Position numbers and translations under genes: made by a program. A DNA stretch of 64,000 nucleotides from Paludibacteraceae bacterium (lineage in GTDB: Bacteria > Bacteroidota > Bacteroidia > Bacteroidales > Paludibacteraceae), in the NCBI GenBank assembly GCA_024405875.1, contig JAKSOA010000009.1, forward strand, positions 1-64,000, written 5' to 3'. Position 1 is the first letter of the stretch. Each line of letters opens with the position of its first letter. The notes beneath the pieces are model-generated. The model saw only the letters and a list, made by a program, of their open reading frames with translations. It made no database searches and was not told the DNA's origin. This document shows positions 29,831 through 38,221 of the stretch, in pieces.

Positions 29831-30520
29831 CTATTTACAGAATCTGTCAGGGTCAAACAGATTTATTGTTATGTAAAGATTGCATATCATATACCAGTCT
29901 GTGTCAAAAAATCCATTCTTTGACGTTCCGTATGGATTGTCAAGAATCTTGTTGCTTGAGTCTGTCACGTCAAAATCATCAACAAACATCTTGTGTATGG
30001 TCCATTCCAACCCTAGAGTCCATCTCTTGTTTATTTTCCATTTTCCCCCGATGCCTACCGGAATGTTGAACCTGTAAATGTTATTGTTCAATGTCATATT
30101 GCAATAGGCTGTCAGTCCTACACCAAGCATAATGTATGGCGTTGCCTTATACGCTCCTCTGGAATATTTTTTTGTTTCCAGGTCAAAGAAATTGAACTCA
30201 GCGCTTATTGACGCGTCAACATAATTCCTTTTGAATGTGGCGTACCCAACTCCGGGGTACTTATAATTAAAATCCCGTGTATCACCTTCAGCCTGGGCAT
30301 ATATCGCTGTAAGTTTTATAGCCCATCGTGTATCTATATTATATCTGTACAAGCCTCCGACAGCCATTTTAGGTCTCCAGAATGGTGTACTTGTGTTTGC
30401 GTCACCAAGATATGATGATATACCTCCCGTAAGTCCTAACTCGTGGTTGTACTCCGCATACACGCTAATTGCATTAATTGCAAAAATCAGTGTAAAAAGA
30501 ACTGAATTCCTTATTTTCAT
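29831..30520 (-). CDS. porG: PorG, T9SS outer-membrane barrel (DUF6089 family)
   Basis: A 229-residue outer-membrane beta-barrel with a signal peptide ending at SVYAE and the family opening HELGLTGGISSYLGD. The DUF6089 family includes PorG of P. gingivalis (PG0189), which associates with the PorK/PorN ring, and as there it sits directly before uppS and bamA. The closing segment NLYITINLFDPDRFCK is a terminal strand. The orthology call rests on family, size and conserved neighbourhood. A -7 box lies 52 bases upstream. Confidence 0.85.
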   Translation of the reverse strand: MKIRNSVLFTLIFAINAISVYAEYNHELGLTGGISSYLGDANTSTPFWRPKMAVGGLYRYNIDTRWAIKLTAIYAQAEGDTRDFNYKYPGVGYATFKRNYVDASISAEFNFFDLETKKYSRGAYKATPYIMLGVGLTAYCNMTLNNNIYRFNIPVGIGGKWKINKRWTLGLEWTIHKMFVDDFDVTDSSNKILDNPYGTSKNGFFDTDWYMICNLYITINLFDPDRFCK

Positions 30521-30572
30521 TCCACTCTTTTTCTATTAAAACGGAGATTTGGCCATTTTATTCTTAAACTGA

Positions 30573-30580
30573 CAAAGTTA
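30573..30580 (-). promoter_or_regulatory. Possible -7 element of the porG-bamA operon
   Basis: TAACTTTG on the minus strand (30580-30573), just after the porN terminator, would give a leader of about 45 bases. No -33 TTTG is seen at 19-21 bases. Confidence 0.55.
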
Positions 30581-30623
30581 CTATTTTTTTTTGTTTTTCG
30601 CAGATTATTCGCATTGCTATTAA

Positions 30624-30659
30624 CAAAAAAATGAGGTTGAAGAATTTCTTCAACCTCAT
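30624..30659 (-). terminator. Strong terminator of the porPKLMN operon
   Basis: A perfect 14-bp inverted repeat (30631-30644 with 30646-30659) is followed on the minus strand by seven Ts (30630-30624). It separates porN from the porG operon. Confidence 0.92.
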
Positions 30660-30681
30660 CTGTGTTCATAGTCTGTAATTA

Positions 30682-31566
30682 TTAATACTCCCAAAGGTCT
30701 TGTTCGTAGTTAATAATCGCATTTTTGATTAAATCCTGTTCTTTTTTGGCCTGCTCAATAGTGGTGTTATACTCTATGAGGTTTCTGTTTCTCATATTTG
30801 ATGTCTTGAATATATAACTGTTGAACTTGCGCTTTATAAATAGGTCATCCATTGTCTCACGGGCACCGTTGTTACGGTCTGTGAGATATGCTTCCTGTCT
30901 TGCAAGGTATGGTCTAAGACTGTCAAATGGAATCCAGAACATAGGACTTCCCTCCAACACTCCCTCATCATTCATCTGATAAATCTTAGGACAGATGGCC
31001 ATAATTCTTACATTGAATGTTGAGTTGCTCTTATCAAAATAACAAACCTCTTTTAGATAGTATTTCACAACCTCTTTGTTAGGAATATCAACCTCATTGA
31101 TAACAGACCCAAGAGTATCGCCTGAGATGGTGTCAATGTCATACGTTACCATAGTGCCATACTTTTTGACTATATCATCAAACTTTATCTCTGTTGTCTC
31201 ATCAAACAACTCCCTCTCCGCCTCATATTCATATCCTTTTATCTTTCCCTGTTCATAAAGGCGGAAGATAGTGGTGAACAGACTTTGACGGTGGTCTTCC
31301 GCTACTTCAGGGAAGTAGAGCGGGAAGTTGATTTTCTCACGCAAATCAATTATCCTATATATAACCTGTTGCCATACTACATCTTCGGCACGTGGGTTGT
31401 TGTATTGGATAGGCTCTCTCTGGCTTAAATCAATACTTGTAGGAATGTTTGACTCAATTACCCCTCCGTTGCCGTCAAAAAATGATGTGTCAGTCTCTTG
31501 CGCGGCAATTTGGAGCGATATGAGAGCCATCACTCCTATTAATAAGGTTTTGTTAACTGATTTCAT
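30682..31566 (-). CDS. porN: T9SS periplasmic ring protein PorN/GldN
   Basis: PorN forms, with lipoprotein PorK, the large ring beneath the outer membrane in the T9SS. The 294-residue protein has a signal peptide (to about residue 22, LQIAAQ), then a soluble domain with features typical of GldN such as REKINFPLYFP and WIPFDSLRPYLAR. It ends the operon porP-porK-porL-porM-porN, with 19 bases separating it from porM. Length fits the P. gingivalis protein. Confidence 0.95.
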   Translation of the reverse strand: MKSVNKTLLIGVMALISLQIAAQETDTSFFDGNGGVIESNIPTSIDLSQREPIQYNNPRAEDVVWQQVIYRIIDLREKINFPLYFPEVAEDHRQSLFTTIFRLYEQGKIKGYEYEAERELFDETTEIKFDDIVKKYGTMVTYDIDTISGDTLGSVINEVDIPNKEVVKYYLKEVCYFDKSNSTFNVRIMAICPKIYQMNDEGVLEGSPMFWIPFDSLRPYLARQEAYLTDRNNGARETMDDLFIKRKFNSYIFKTSNMRNRNLIEYNTTIEQAKKEQDLIKNAIINYEQDLWEY

Positions 31567-31585
31567 AGCAATATTTTGAATTCAA

Positions 31586-33214
31586 TTAGTTTATCAGTAC
31601 TTCTAGAGGTGGCAGTATTCTTTCAACACCATCAGGACCTTTCGCTCTGATTTGTGATATGTAGAATGTCTTGCCTTTACCCATTTTACGTATCAAATCT
31701 TTTTGTTTGTCTGTGAATGACGAACTGCTGGCGTTTTCATATTTCCAGTTACCCATTGTGTCAACAACCTTCATCTGGAAACCTAATACTACATATTTGG
31801 CTTCAATATCAGCGTCATCAAGTTCGGCTTGAACTCCTGTAGCCGCCATCAGATTTGATTTTGCGAATGGCTTTTGACCTTTATATTTTGCAGGGTTGCC
31901 GTTCTCTTTATATGCGATAAATCCAACCGGAGGTGGAAGTTGTTTTACACGGAATGGTTTTCCGCCAATGGCTTGTGTCTTTCCGTCCTCTTTCTTAACA
32001 CTTACTGATATCTTACATTCAACACCAACCTTTGCTGGTCTTATAACCCATCCATTGCCTTTTTTAGTAAGTGATGTGATGTTAGTTGCTGAAATTGAGA
32101 TATTCTGAGTAGGTACGCCAGGTACAGATACGCTAATCGGGTTCTCTATACCTGCATACAGAACGTTCATCTTATCGGCTGATATAATAGCGGTAGGCTC
32201 GCCAACTATGTAAGATGATGAGAACTGGTATGGAGTTATTGAACCATCGGCTCTTGGAAGTTCAATTGTACCTGCAATGTCAAATGAACCTACGCTGTTA
32301 CATTGCACAGTGTATAACTCTTCTTCCATAACCTGACCATTAACAGTTATCTTAGGTCTCTTTGTAGAGTCAACTGCGGCAAGAATAATCTTTGCCTGAT
32401 ACTGACCACCACGTGTAACGTATGATGAAACAGGAATAACCTCTGCTGTAATCTTGTTTACACGGAAGTCACCGGCGTCAGTAGCACTCTGCAGATAGCG
32501 GATAATGTCTGCCTCTGTGTTGCGTACAGACTGTTGGTATTGTGTGAGCAGAGTCATAGCGGCTATTGCAGGCATATGCTCAAATGTTCTTACAATCCAG
32601 TTCTGCATCTCTGTAGGCTCCTGTGGGTTCGGTTGGTCAGAAGTGTCAAAATTATGCTTGATGGTAGCTATTAACGCTGTGTCTCTTGGTACCTTCATGG
32701 CTGTGTCACCTTCGGCTATGGTAGCCATATAGTTTGCAAAGGATGCAATGCTGTCTCTCAAGGCGAAACCTATACCAGCTCCTTCAATACCATCTTTGTA
32801 AACCGCTATCTGATATGATTTGTCAAGATTGTCACGTGCCTCGAGTTTCTCTGCTTTTACGCTGTCATCAGGCACTACGGCAGGATCCAAACCATCACAT
32901 TCACGTATAATGGCAATTTTCATCTGCTCAATTTGATTGTATAGAGCGTCAGACTTTGCTCTAACCGCCAACGCTTTGTTGTATTGAGGTCCGACTTTAA
33001 CAGGATTGTCATTTTTCCTGTTCTCAAATTCAACCATAAGGCTGTTGTTGATGCCCTCTGTGCTGACAATGGACTGTCTTAAACTCTTCTGCACCACAGA
33101 AAAGCCGTTCAGTACGTCAGTAGATACGTTTAACGCCAGCAATGCGGTGTAAACGAGGTACATCATACTTATCATTTTCTGTCTCGGGGTTTCCGGACAA
33201 TTCGTTGCACTCAT
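31586..33214 (-). CDS. porM: T9SS inner-membrane motor protein PorM/GldM
   Basis: PorM with PorL forms the proton-driven rotary motor of the T9SS and reaches through the periplasm to the PorK/N ring. The 542-residue protein has a short cytoplasmic N-terminus with R11 next to the only membrane helix (about 14-33), followed by a long periplasmic part. The latter has a helical domain to about residue 225 and three beta-rich domains. It begins 45 bases after porL. Confidence 0.96.
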   Translation of the reverse strand: MSATNCPETPRQKMISMMYLVYTALLALNVSTDVLNGFSVVQKSLRQSIVSTEGINNSLMVEFENRKNDNPVKVGPQYNKALAVRAKSDALYNQIEQMKIAIIRECDGLDPAVVPDDSVKAEKLEARDNLDKSYQIAVYKDGIEGAGIGFALRDSIASFANYMATIAEGDTAMKVPRDTALIATIKHNFDTSDQPNPQEPTEMQNWIVRTFEHMPAIAAMTLLTQYQQSVRNTEADIIRYLQSATDAGDFRVNKITAEVIPVSSYVTRGGQYQAKIILAAVDSTKRPKITVNGQVMEEELYTVQCNSVGSFDIAGTIELPRADGSITPYQFSSSYIVGEPTAIISADKMNVLYAGIENPISVSVPGVPTQNISISATNITSLTKKGNGWVIRPAKVGVECKISVSVKKEDGKTQAIGGKPFRVKQLPPPVGFIAYKENGNPAKYKGQKPFAKSNLMAATGVQAELDDADIEAKYVVLGFQMKVVDTMGNWKYENASSSSFTDKQKDLIRKMGKGKTFYISQIRAKGPDGVERILPPLEVLIN

Positions 33215-33259
33215 AAGCTATTTGTTTTATTGGTAAAAGTTTGTTTTAGTTTAGGTTTG

Positions 33260-34093
33260 TTACACTCTTGCATTGAATGCGTTAAGCATATTGCCATAAA
33301 CACTGTTCAAACTGCTTACTTGCTGAGCTAGTTTTGTTGTCTGCTCCTTGAATGCGGCAGTCTCAATGGCAGCCTCGTTAAGGGAAGACTGAACTTTCTT
33401 CATACTTTCATTAACATCGGTAACAATTGAGGCTTGCTCACTGATAGACTTAACCTGCATCTCATAACTTGCGTTGATAGCTGAAAGGTTACGTGTGATG
33501 CCTTGCATCTCCTGCATATATCCCTTAGCGTCAGCGGCTACGTTACCCATACTCTCCGCAACTGTCTTATAAGATGCGAAAAGTGAGTCAGATGATGTCT
33601 TAAGTGATGCCTGTGTGGCTGCGAACGCTGCAATTGAGTCAGAAGCGTTGTTCATATTCTTAGCATAGTTGCTTGATGCTGAAATTGCTGCTGTCACATC
33701 ACTGATTTGAGCTGCTGTCTCAGATAATTTTCTGATACCTTCATTAAGTTTTTGAGCGTCACTCTCAGAAAGTTTGCCAGCGGCGGCAATGTCATCAATT
33801 GTGTTTCCGGCTTTTGAGGCGGCTGGAGCGGCGCCACCACCCATAATAGGAGCACCTTCGCCTCCGATTAGTTGAGGGAATACCTTATCCCAATGATATT
33901 CAGGATGTGGATCCTCAAACGCTGAGATTGCAAACAAACAAGCCTCAATGAACATACCAATCATAAGCATAACGCCCGCACCTGGATAGTGCTGAATTTT
34001 GAATAGCGCACCAATGATTACTACAGATGCACCCAAACCGTATGCATAACCTGTGATTCTCTTACCTTTCGGAGATGAAAAGAAATTTCCCAT
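33260..34093 (-). CDS. porL: T9SS inner-membrane motor protein PorL/GldL
   Basis: PorL is the proton-channel subunit of the T9SS motor. The 277-residue protein has two membrane helices (about 15-31 and 39-58). E50 in the second helix corresponds to the glutamate essential in Flavobacterium GldL, with K32 and H35 of the FKIQHYPG motif between the helices. A long cytoplasmic helical tail follows, rich in alanine, serine and glutamine (about 95-277), probably coiled coil. A glycine/alanine linker lies near residues 78-95. Confidence 0.96.
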   Translation of the reverse strand: MGNFFSSPKGKRITGYAYGLGASVVIIGALFKIQHYPGAGVMLMIGMFIEACLFAISAFEDPHPEYHWDKVFPQLIGGEGAPIMGGGAAPAASKAGNTIDDIAAAGKLSESDAQKLNEGIRKLSETAAQISDVTAAISASSNYAKNMNNASDSIAAFAATQASLKTSSDSLFASYKTVAESMGNVAADAKGYMQEMQGITRNLSAINASYEMQVKSISEQASIVTDVNESMKKVQSSLNEAAIETAAFKEQTTKLAQQVSSLNSVYGNMLNAFNARV

Positions 34094-34140
34094 TTTTTTT
34101 AAATTTTTAAGTTTTTGATTTTATGTTTTTTTCTAAAATT

Positions 34141-35622
34141 TTAATTGTTGTAATTGGCACCTATGACACTACGTACACAACGGAAACCAATGAATGACTT
34201 GGTCTCTGTCTGATATTCAAAAGAGCGTGTGGCACATTGCAGATATAGACCTATGTCTTTCCAAGAACCACCTCTGATAACCTTGCGCTTCATAATCTCA
34301 GGGTCTGTCTCGCGTGAGTTGTAGTTGTAACTTGGGTTGAGGTCATTTACAAAACTGTAGTTTGACTCGTGGAATGCTGAAGATGTCCACTCTGAAACAT
34401 TACCAGCCATATCATATAGTCCGTAGTCATTTGGCGGGAATGAACCTACCTTGGCTGCAACCATCCAGCCATCAGCGACATAGTTGCCGTGTTGTGGCTT
34501 GAAGTTAGCAAGGAAACATCCTCTTGCTGTTCTAATGTATGTTCCGCCCCAAGGGTACATAGAAAGGTTTCTGCCTCCACGTGCCGCATACTCCCACTCA
34601 GATTCGGTAGGGAGTCTGAAATCCTGTACTATCGGTTGCTTATGTGAGATTTGTGCGTTGTTGAAGTAGGTTGTACGCCAATGACAGAATGCTGTGGCTT
34701 GCTCCCAACTTACACCTACAACAGGATAATCTCCATAACCATCGTGGTAGAAATACATCTTTGTGTAAGGCTCATTATAAGAGTAGGTGAAATCCCTAAT
34801 CCAACAAAGTGTGTCAGGGTATACATTAATTATGCGTGAGTTGATGAAGTCACGACGGCTTTTCAGTTCAACAAACTTTGTCTGATTCACTATCCAGCCT
34901 GTCTCCTTATCAATGTAGGCGGTGTCTTTCTTAATCATACAGTCAGCACTGTCCTGGCCTTTGCCAAGTTTTGAGAGGTCACTTGTATATCCGGCTTTGT
35001 TAGCGTTAAATCTGTTACGCTTGAGTGCCGCCTGATTGTAGTCAATCCAACGATATTTGTAGTTGAGTATCTGACCGTTGGTCTCTCTTGAGAAAGAGAT
35101 GGACTCCTCATCTGAATAGAACATAGAGTCAATAGCAAGCGCCTGTTCCTCAGTTTTTGGCTTATCCCAAGGAATTCTCTCGTCCCAATTCAGTTTGGGC
35201 AGACGCTCAATGTTCTCTTTCTGTTTGTCATTAGGACGGTTGCCTATCTTGTAGACGGGGTCACCTGTTTTTCTGTCTCTTGTGGCAAATTCAGAGTCCT
35301 CACCTTCAGCGGCTACAAGTTTCTCAAGGGCGATGGAGTCTCTTACCCAATATACGAATTGCTTGTATTCACGGTTTGTGATTTCGGTCTCATCCATCCA
35401 AAAGGCGTCTATAGAGACTACTTTCTGACCTGTACTTGCCGCCCAGTTTGCATCTTGATCATTTGCTCCCATTGTAAATGAGCCTGGTTTGATGTAGACC
35501 ATTCCGTATGGATTAGGCTCTTTCCACGATGTCCCTTCAACACCAACCAACTCGCCGCTTCCGCCGCTTCCGCAGCTGGTAAGAATAACAATCGCAATAA
35601 TGAATAATGGAAATTTTTTCAT
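34141..35622 (-). CDS. porK: T9SS ring lipoprotein PorK/GldK
   Basis: PorK is the outer-membrane lipoprotein partner of PorN in the T9SS ring. The signal peptide ends in a lipobox (ILTSC, C17), followed by a glycine/serine linker. The rest is a formylglycine-generating-enzyme-like (SUMF1) fold, which in this family is structural. Landmarks are GSFTMGANDQD, DEVT-like DETEITNREYKQFV, LPTESEWEYAARGG and a C-terminal FIGFRCVRS. Length (493 aa) agrees with the P. gingivalis homologue. Confidence 0.96.
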   Translation of the reverse strand: MKKFPLFIIAIVILTSCGSGGSGELVGVEGTSWKEPNPYGMVYIKPGSFTMGANDQDANWAASTGQKVVSIDAFWMDETEITNREYKQFVYWVRDSIALEKLVAAEGEDSEFATRDRKTGDPVYKIGNRPNDKQKENIERLPKLNWDERIPWDKPKTEEQALAIDSMFYSDEESISFSRETNGQILNYKYRWIDYNQAALKRNRFNANKAGYTSDLSKLGKGQDSADCMIKKDTAYIDKETGWIVNQTKFVELKSRRDFINSRIINVYPDTLCWIRDFTYSYNEPYTKMYFYHDGYGDYPVVGVSWEQATAFCHWRTTYFNNAQISHKQPIVQDFRLPTESEWEYAARGGRNLSMYPWGGTYIRTARGCFLANFKPQHGNYVADGWMVAAKVGSFPPNDYGLYDMAGNVSEWTSSAFHESNYSFVNDLNPSYNYNSRETDPEIMKRKVIRGGSWKDIGLYLQCATRSFEYQTETKSFIGFRCVRSVIGANYNN

Positions 35623-35639
35623 AGTTGTTCTAGACTGTT

Positions 35640-36584
35640 TTATAAGTATCTGATACTTTTATATTTGTTCTTTTTTGACAAATCAATGTTAAAACTGTAA
35701 GAGAGTATTACCTCGTGACATCCCGCTGACTTTATGAGTTTGGAGGTAGGTAGATCAAACGAGTATCCTATCACCAAACCATTCAAGACTCTCACCCCCG
35801 CCATAAAGACGACCGCTCCGTTAATCCTATATGCCAAACCGCCCCAATATCTCTCTTTGTATTCAAGGTTAGCGCCTATCTGACCCGTGCAAGTCACGAA
35901 GTCAGTATTTATCATCGCATAAGTCTTTAACTTATACAACGGATTGTTAAAAGAAAAATTGTATCCTCCTAAGAATTTCAGGTTCATTTTTCTTTTGAAC
36001 GACATTTTTTCAGTAATCTGGTATTTTGGCTGTAATATGTTAAGCAACGATATTCCCGCATACCACTTAGGGTTGATGAATGAAACTCCCGCTCCTAAAT
36101 CCATCTTAAAATCATTCAACGCACCATTCAAAGCAGGATCGCCGGAGTCGTGGTATTCGCTCTTTATGTCGCCTATGTTTGATTTCTCCTTGTCAATACT
36201 AGTCGTTGAGAAGTCAACCAATATGCCACAAGCCAGGTGTCCGTCTTTTATGGGAATACGGTAGGCATACATCAAATTTACGTCCTGATAGCGGTATAGA
36301 CCAACTATATTGTCATAAAATGCAAGCCCCGCACCATGCTTAGTCTTTTTTATATTAAAGCCAATGTCCGCACTAACATAATATGTGATTGGAGCATTCT
36401 CAAATCCCGCATATTGGGAACGGAATGTGCCAAGCACATTAATCATATCGTTAGCCCCCACCGTCGCAGGGTTTGAAGCCTTTAAATTAAGCGTGTACTG
36501 GCTGAATTCAATGCTTTGCTGCCCGTATGCAATCAGGGTAAGAGCCACTGCCAAAGCAGTCAATTTTGAACGTAGTGCACGCAT
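35640..36584 (-). CDS. porP: T9SS outer-membrane protein PorP (SprF family)
   Basis: First gene of the T9SS core operon, encoding a 314-residue outer-membrane beta-barrel of the PorP/SprF family. It has a signal peptide (to about residue 21, IAYGQ), then QSIEFSQYTLNLKASNPATVG, and closes with a HEVILSYSF-type strand. PorP links the PorK/N ring to the outer membrane. It differs clearly from the second family member at 20685-21674, which pairs with the giant cargo. A TATCTTTG box ends only eight bases before the ATG. Confidence 0.94.
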   Translation of the reverse strand: MRALRSKLTALAVALTLIAYGQQSIEFSQYTLNLKASNPATVGANDMINVLGTFRSQYAGFENAPITYYVSADIGFNIKKTKHGAGLAFYDNIVGLYRYQDVNLMYAYRIPIKDGHLACGILVDFSTTSIDKEKSNIGDIKSEYHDSGDPALNGALNDFKMDLGAGVSFINPKWYAGISLLNILQPKYQITEKMSFKRKMNLKFLGGYNFSFNNPLYKLKTYAMINTDFVTCTGQIGANLEYKERYWGGLAYRINGAVVFMAGVRVLNGLVIGYSFDLPTSKLIKSAGCHEVILSYSFNIDLSKKNKYKSIRYL

Positions 36585-36592
36585 TAATTACG

Positions 36593-36600
36593 CAAAGATA
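36593..36600 (-). promoter_or_regulatory. -7 element of the porPKLMN operon
   Basis: TATCTTTG on the minus strand (36600-36593) with eight bases to the porP ATG, so the transcript would be almost leaderless. No convincing -33 at the usual distance. Confidence 0.6.
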
Positions 36601-36636
36601 CAAAAAAAATATTATAAAACACTATTTTTAAGCAAA

Positions 36637-36858
36637 TTAATACTCATCTTCATTAAAGAAGAAGTCTTCTTTGCTTGGATAATCGGGCCAGATATCCTCA
36701 ATTGTCTCGTAAATCTCGCCTTCGTCCTCAATCTCCTGAAGGTTCTCTATGACCTCCAAAGGTGCTCCGGAGCGTGTCGCATAGTCTATAAGCTCATCTT
36801 TTGTGGCAGGCCAGGGAGCGTCCTCAAGTTTTGACGCAAGTTCAAGTGTCCAATACAT
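36637..36858 (-). CDS. DUF2795-type small conserved protein
   Basis: A 73-residue acidic protein that I recognise as a very strongly conserved Bacteroidales family (DUF2795-like). It contains WPATKDELIDYATRSGAP and a C-terminus rich in acidic and aromatic residues (PSKEDFFFNEDEY). The N-terminal half looks like a small helical domain. The function is unknown. It has its own -7 box and lies between porP and the cobalamin adenosyltransferase, all on the minus strand. Confidence 0.85.
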   Translation of the reverse strand: MYWTLELASKLEDAPWPATKDELIDYATRSGAPLEVIENLQEIEDEGEIYETIEDIWPDYPSKEDFFFNEDEY

Positions 36859-36911
36859 ATTATCAAATGATTTTTAAAAATAAGTTCAAACCCACTCTTC
36901 CAAATTTCGTG

Positions 36912-36919
36912 CAAAGATA
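36912..36919 (-). promoter_or_regulatory. Possible -7 element of the DUF2795 gene
   Basis: TATCTTTG on the minus strand (36919-36912), giving a leader of about 48 bases to the ATG at 36858. No clear -33. Confidence 0.5.
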
Positions 36920-36927
36920 TAAAAATT

Positions 36928-37425
36928 TTATAAAATCCGACCTATTACAAAGAAAAAATCACTTAGGCGATTGATGAAAACAAGGCAGTCTCTCTGATTT
37001 TCAAGCAAATCAATTGAGTATGCGTTACGCTCGGCACGTCTGCATATTGTTCTGCAGATGTTTGCCAATGCGTTCTGTTTGCTTGTTCCTGGTATGAGGA
37101 ACTTGTCAACAGAAGGCAGCGAGCCGCTGTATTCGTCAATCCTTCCCTCTATCCAATCCACAAGTGTTGTGTCAAATCTGAATTTCCCCGATGTCTCATC
37201 ATCGGGGCAGGCAAAACAACAGTTAACCACGGTGAGAATCTCTTGTATATGCTCCAAATCCTCATTAACCACATAGTTCCCGCTCTCAACTTTCAATAGC
37301 CCGATGAAAGCGCTCAACTCATCAAGGGTGCCATATGTCTCAAGATGAGGGTCGCATTTGCTCACCCTTTTACCACCTATAAGTGATGTGGTGCCATCGT
37401 CGCCGGTCTTAGTGTAAATTTTCAT
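36928..37425 (-). CDS. PduO-type ATP:cob(I)alamin adenosyltransferase
   Basis: Transfers the adenosyl group of ATP to cob(I)alamin, making coenzyme B12 for enzymes such as methylmalonyl-CoA mutase. The 165-residue protein has the N-terminal ATP loop (YTKTGDDGTTSLIGGKRVSK) and the C-terminal RxxCRRAER signature (near 125-133). It is a single-domain version, slightly short for the family. No cobalamin riboswitch or B12 transport gene is seen nearby. It starts nine bases after the methyltransferase gene. Confidence 0.93.
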   Translation of the reverse strand: MKIYTKTGDDGTTSLIGGKRVSKCDPHLETYGTLDELSAFIGLLKVESGNYVVNEDLEHIQEILTVVNCCFACPDDETSGKFRFDTTLVDWIEGRIDEYSGSLPSVDKFLIPGTSKQNALANICRTICRRAERNAYSIDLLENQRDCLVFINRLSDFFFVIGRIL

Positions 37426-37434
37426 AATCAGAAG

Positions 37435-38220
37435 TTATAGTCTTATCTTGTAATGCTCTGTTTGTAACGCCTCATTGAAAAAAATCACCCCGAAATGGAA
37501 AAAATCCATTGAGACACGGACTGCCGGGTGCTTTTTTATCTCGTCCCACGCCTCTTCCATCTCTGCGGAGTGGTGTATGTCATCAAAAATGAATATTGAG
37601 TTGTCTGACACTTTGGGCAGGCATTTCTCAAAATATATGATTGTCGGCTCTTTTCTGTGGTTGGCGTCAAAAAAGGCGAGGTCTAATTTCTGATGCCTTG
37701 ACAGAGCCCCGTCCAAAGTCTTGTTTATGTCTCCTATTACTATATCTACATTCCTCACACCTGCGTTGTCCATTAGATTCCTTGCCACTGCGGCTGTGTT
37801 CGGACATCCCTCAAGTGTTGTTATATGCGCCTTGGAGTCTGTTTTTGCAAGATAGAGCGTTGTTATTCCCAACGATGTCCCTAATTCAAGAATCTCTTTT
37901 GAGCGGTTGCTTATCGCAATTCTAAAGATTACTTGTGCAAGAGACGCTTTTTTCAGACTGTTGGACGCTATGTCGCAAATTCTTTTGGGGCAGGACGGAC
38001 CTGTGCCATAGTCAGTAACGTCAATTGTCTGTTTGTCACGCAACAGGCTACGCCTATACCTCTCCACCACAGAAAAACAGTAGTAGGGCAGTTTCTCTTC
38101 TATTACATTAGTTATGAAGTGAAATGCGAACGGTGAGTGAACACCGAAACCACCTTTAGGTTTTGCAGTCAGCCAATGCCTTACAAACCTTTTTATGTAG
38201 GAAAGCCTGTTATTTCTCAA
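37435..38220 (-). CDS. Class I SAM-dependent methyltransferase, TTG start
   Basis: A 261-residue cytoplasmic protein with a SAM-binding core: ILELGTSLGITTLYLAK (motif I), a TLEGCPN acidic loop, DLAFFDANHRKEPT and IFIFDDIHHS. It resembles the O-methyltransferase family; the substrate is unknown. It must begin at TTG 38220, one base after the DUF4954 stop: a stop codon lies three codons upstream in frame and no methionine occurs before the motif I region. Bacteroidales relatives share the opening with GGFGVHSPFAF. Confidence 0.85.
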   Translation of the reverse strand: MRNNRLSYIKRFVRHWLTAKPKGGFGVHSPFAFHFITNVIEEKLPYYCFSVVERYRRSLLRDKQTIDVTDYGTGPSCPKRICDIASNSLKKASLAQVIFRIAISNRSKEILELGTSLGITTLYLAKTDSKAHITTLEGCPNTAAVARNLMDNAGVRNVDIVIGDINKTLDGALSRHQKLDLAFFDANHRKEPTIIYFEKCLPKVSDNSIFIFDDIHHSAEMEEAWDEIKKHPAVRVSMDFFHFGVIFFNEALQTEHYKIRL

Positions 38221-38221
38221 A

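Noticed and set aside
36859..37500. Cobalamin riboswitch before the adenosyltransferase
   Set aside because: The upstream spacer is nine bases and no B12-box-like sequence is seen.
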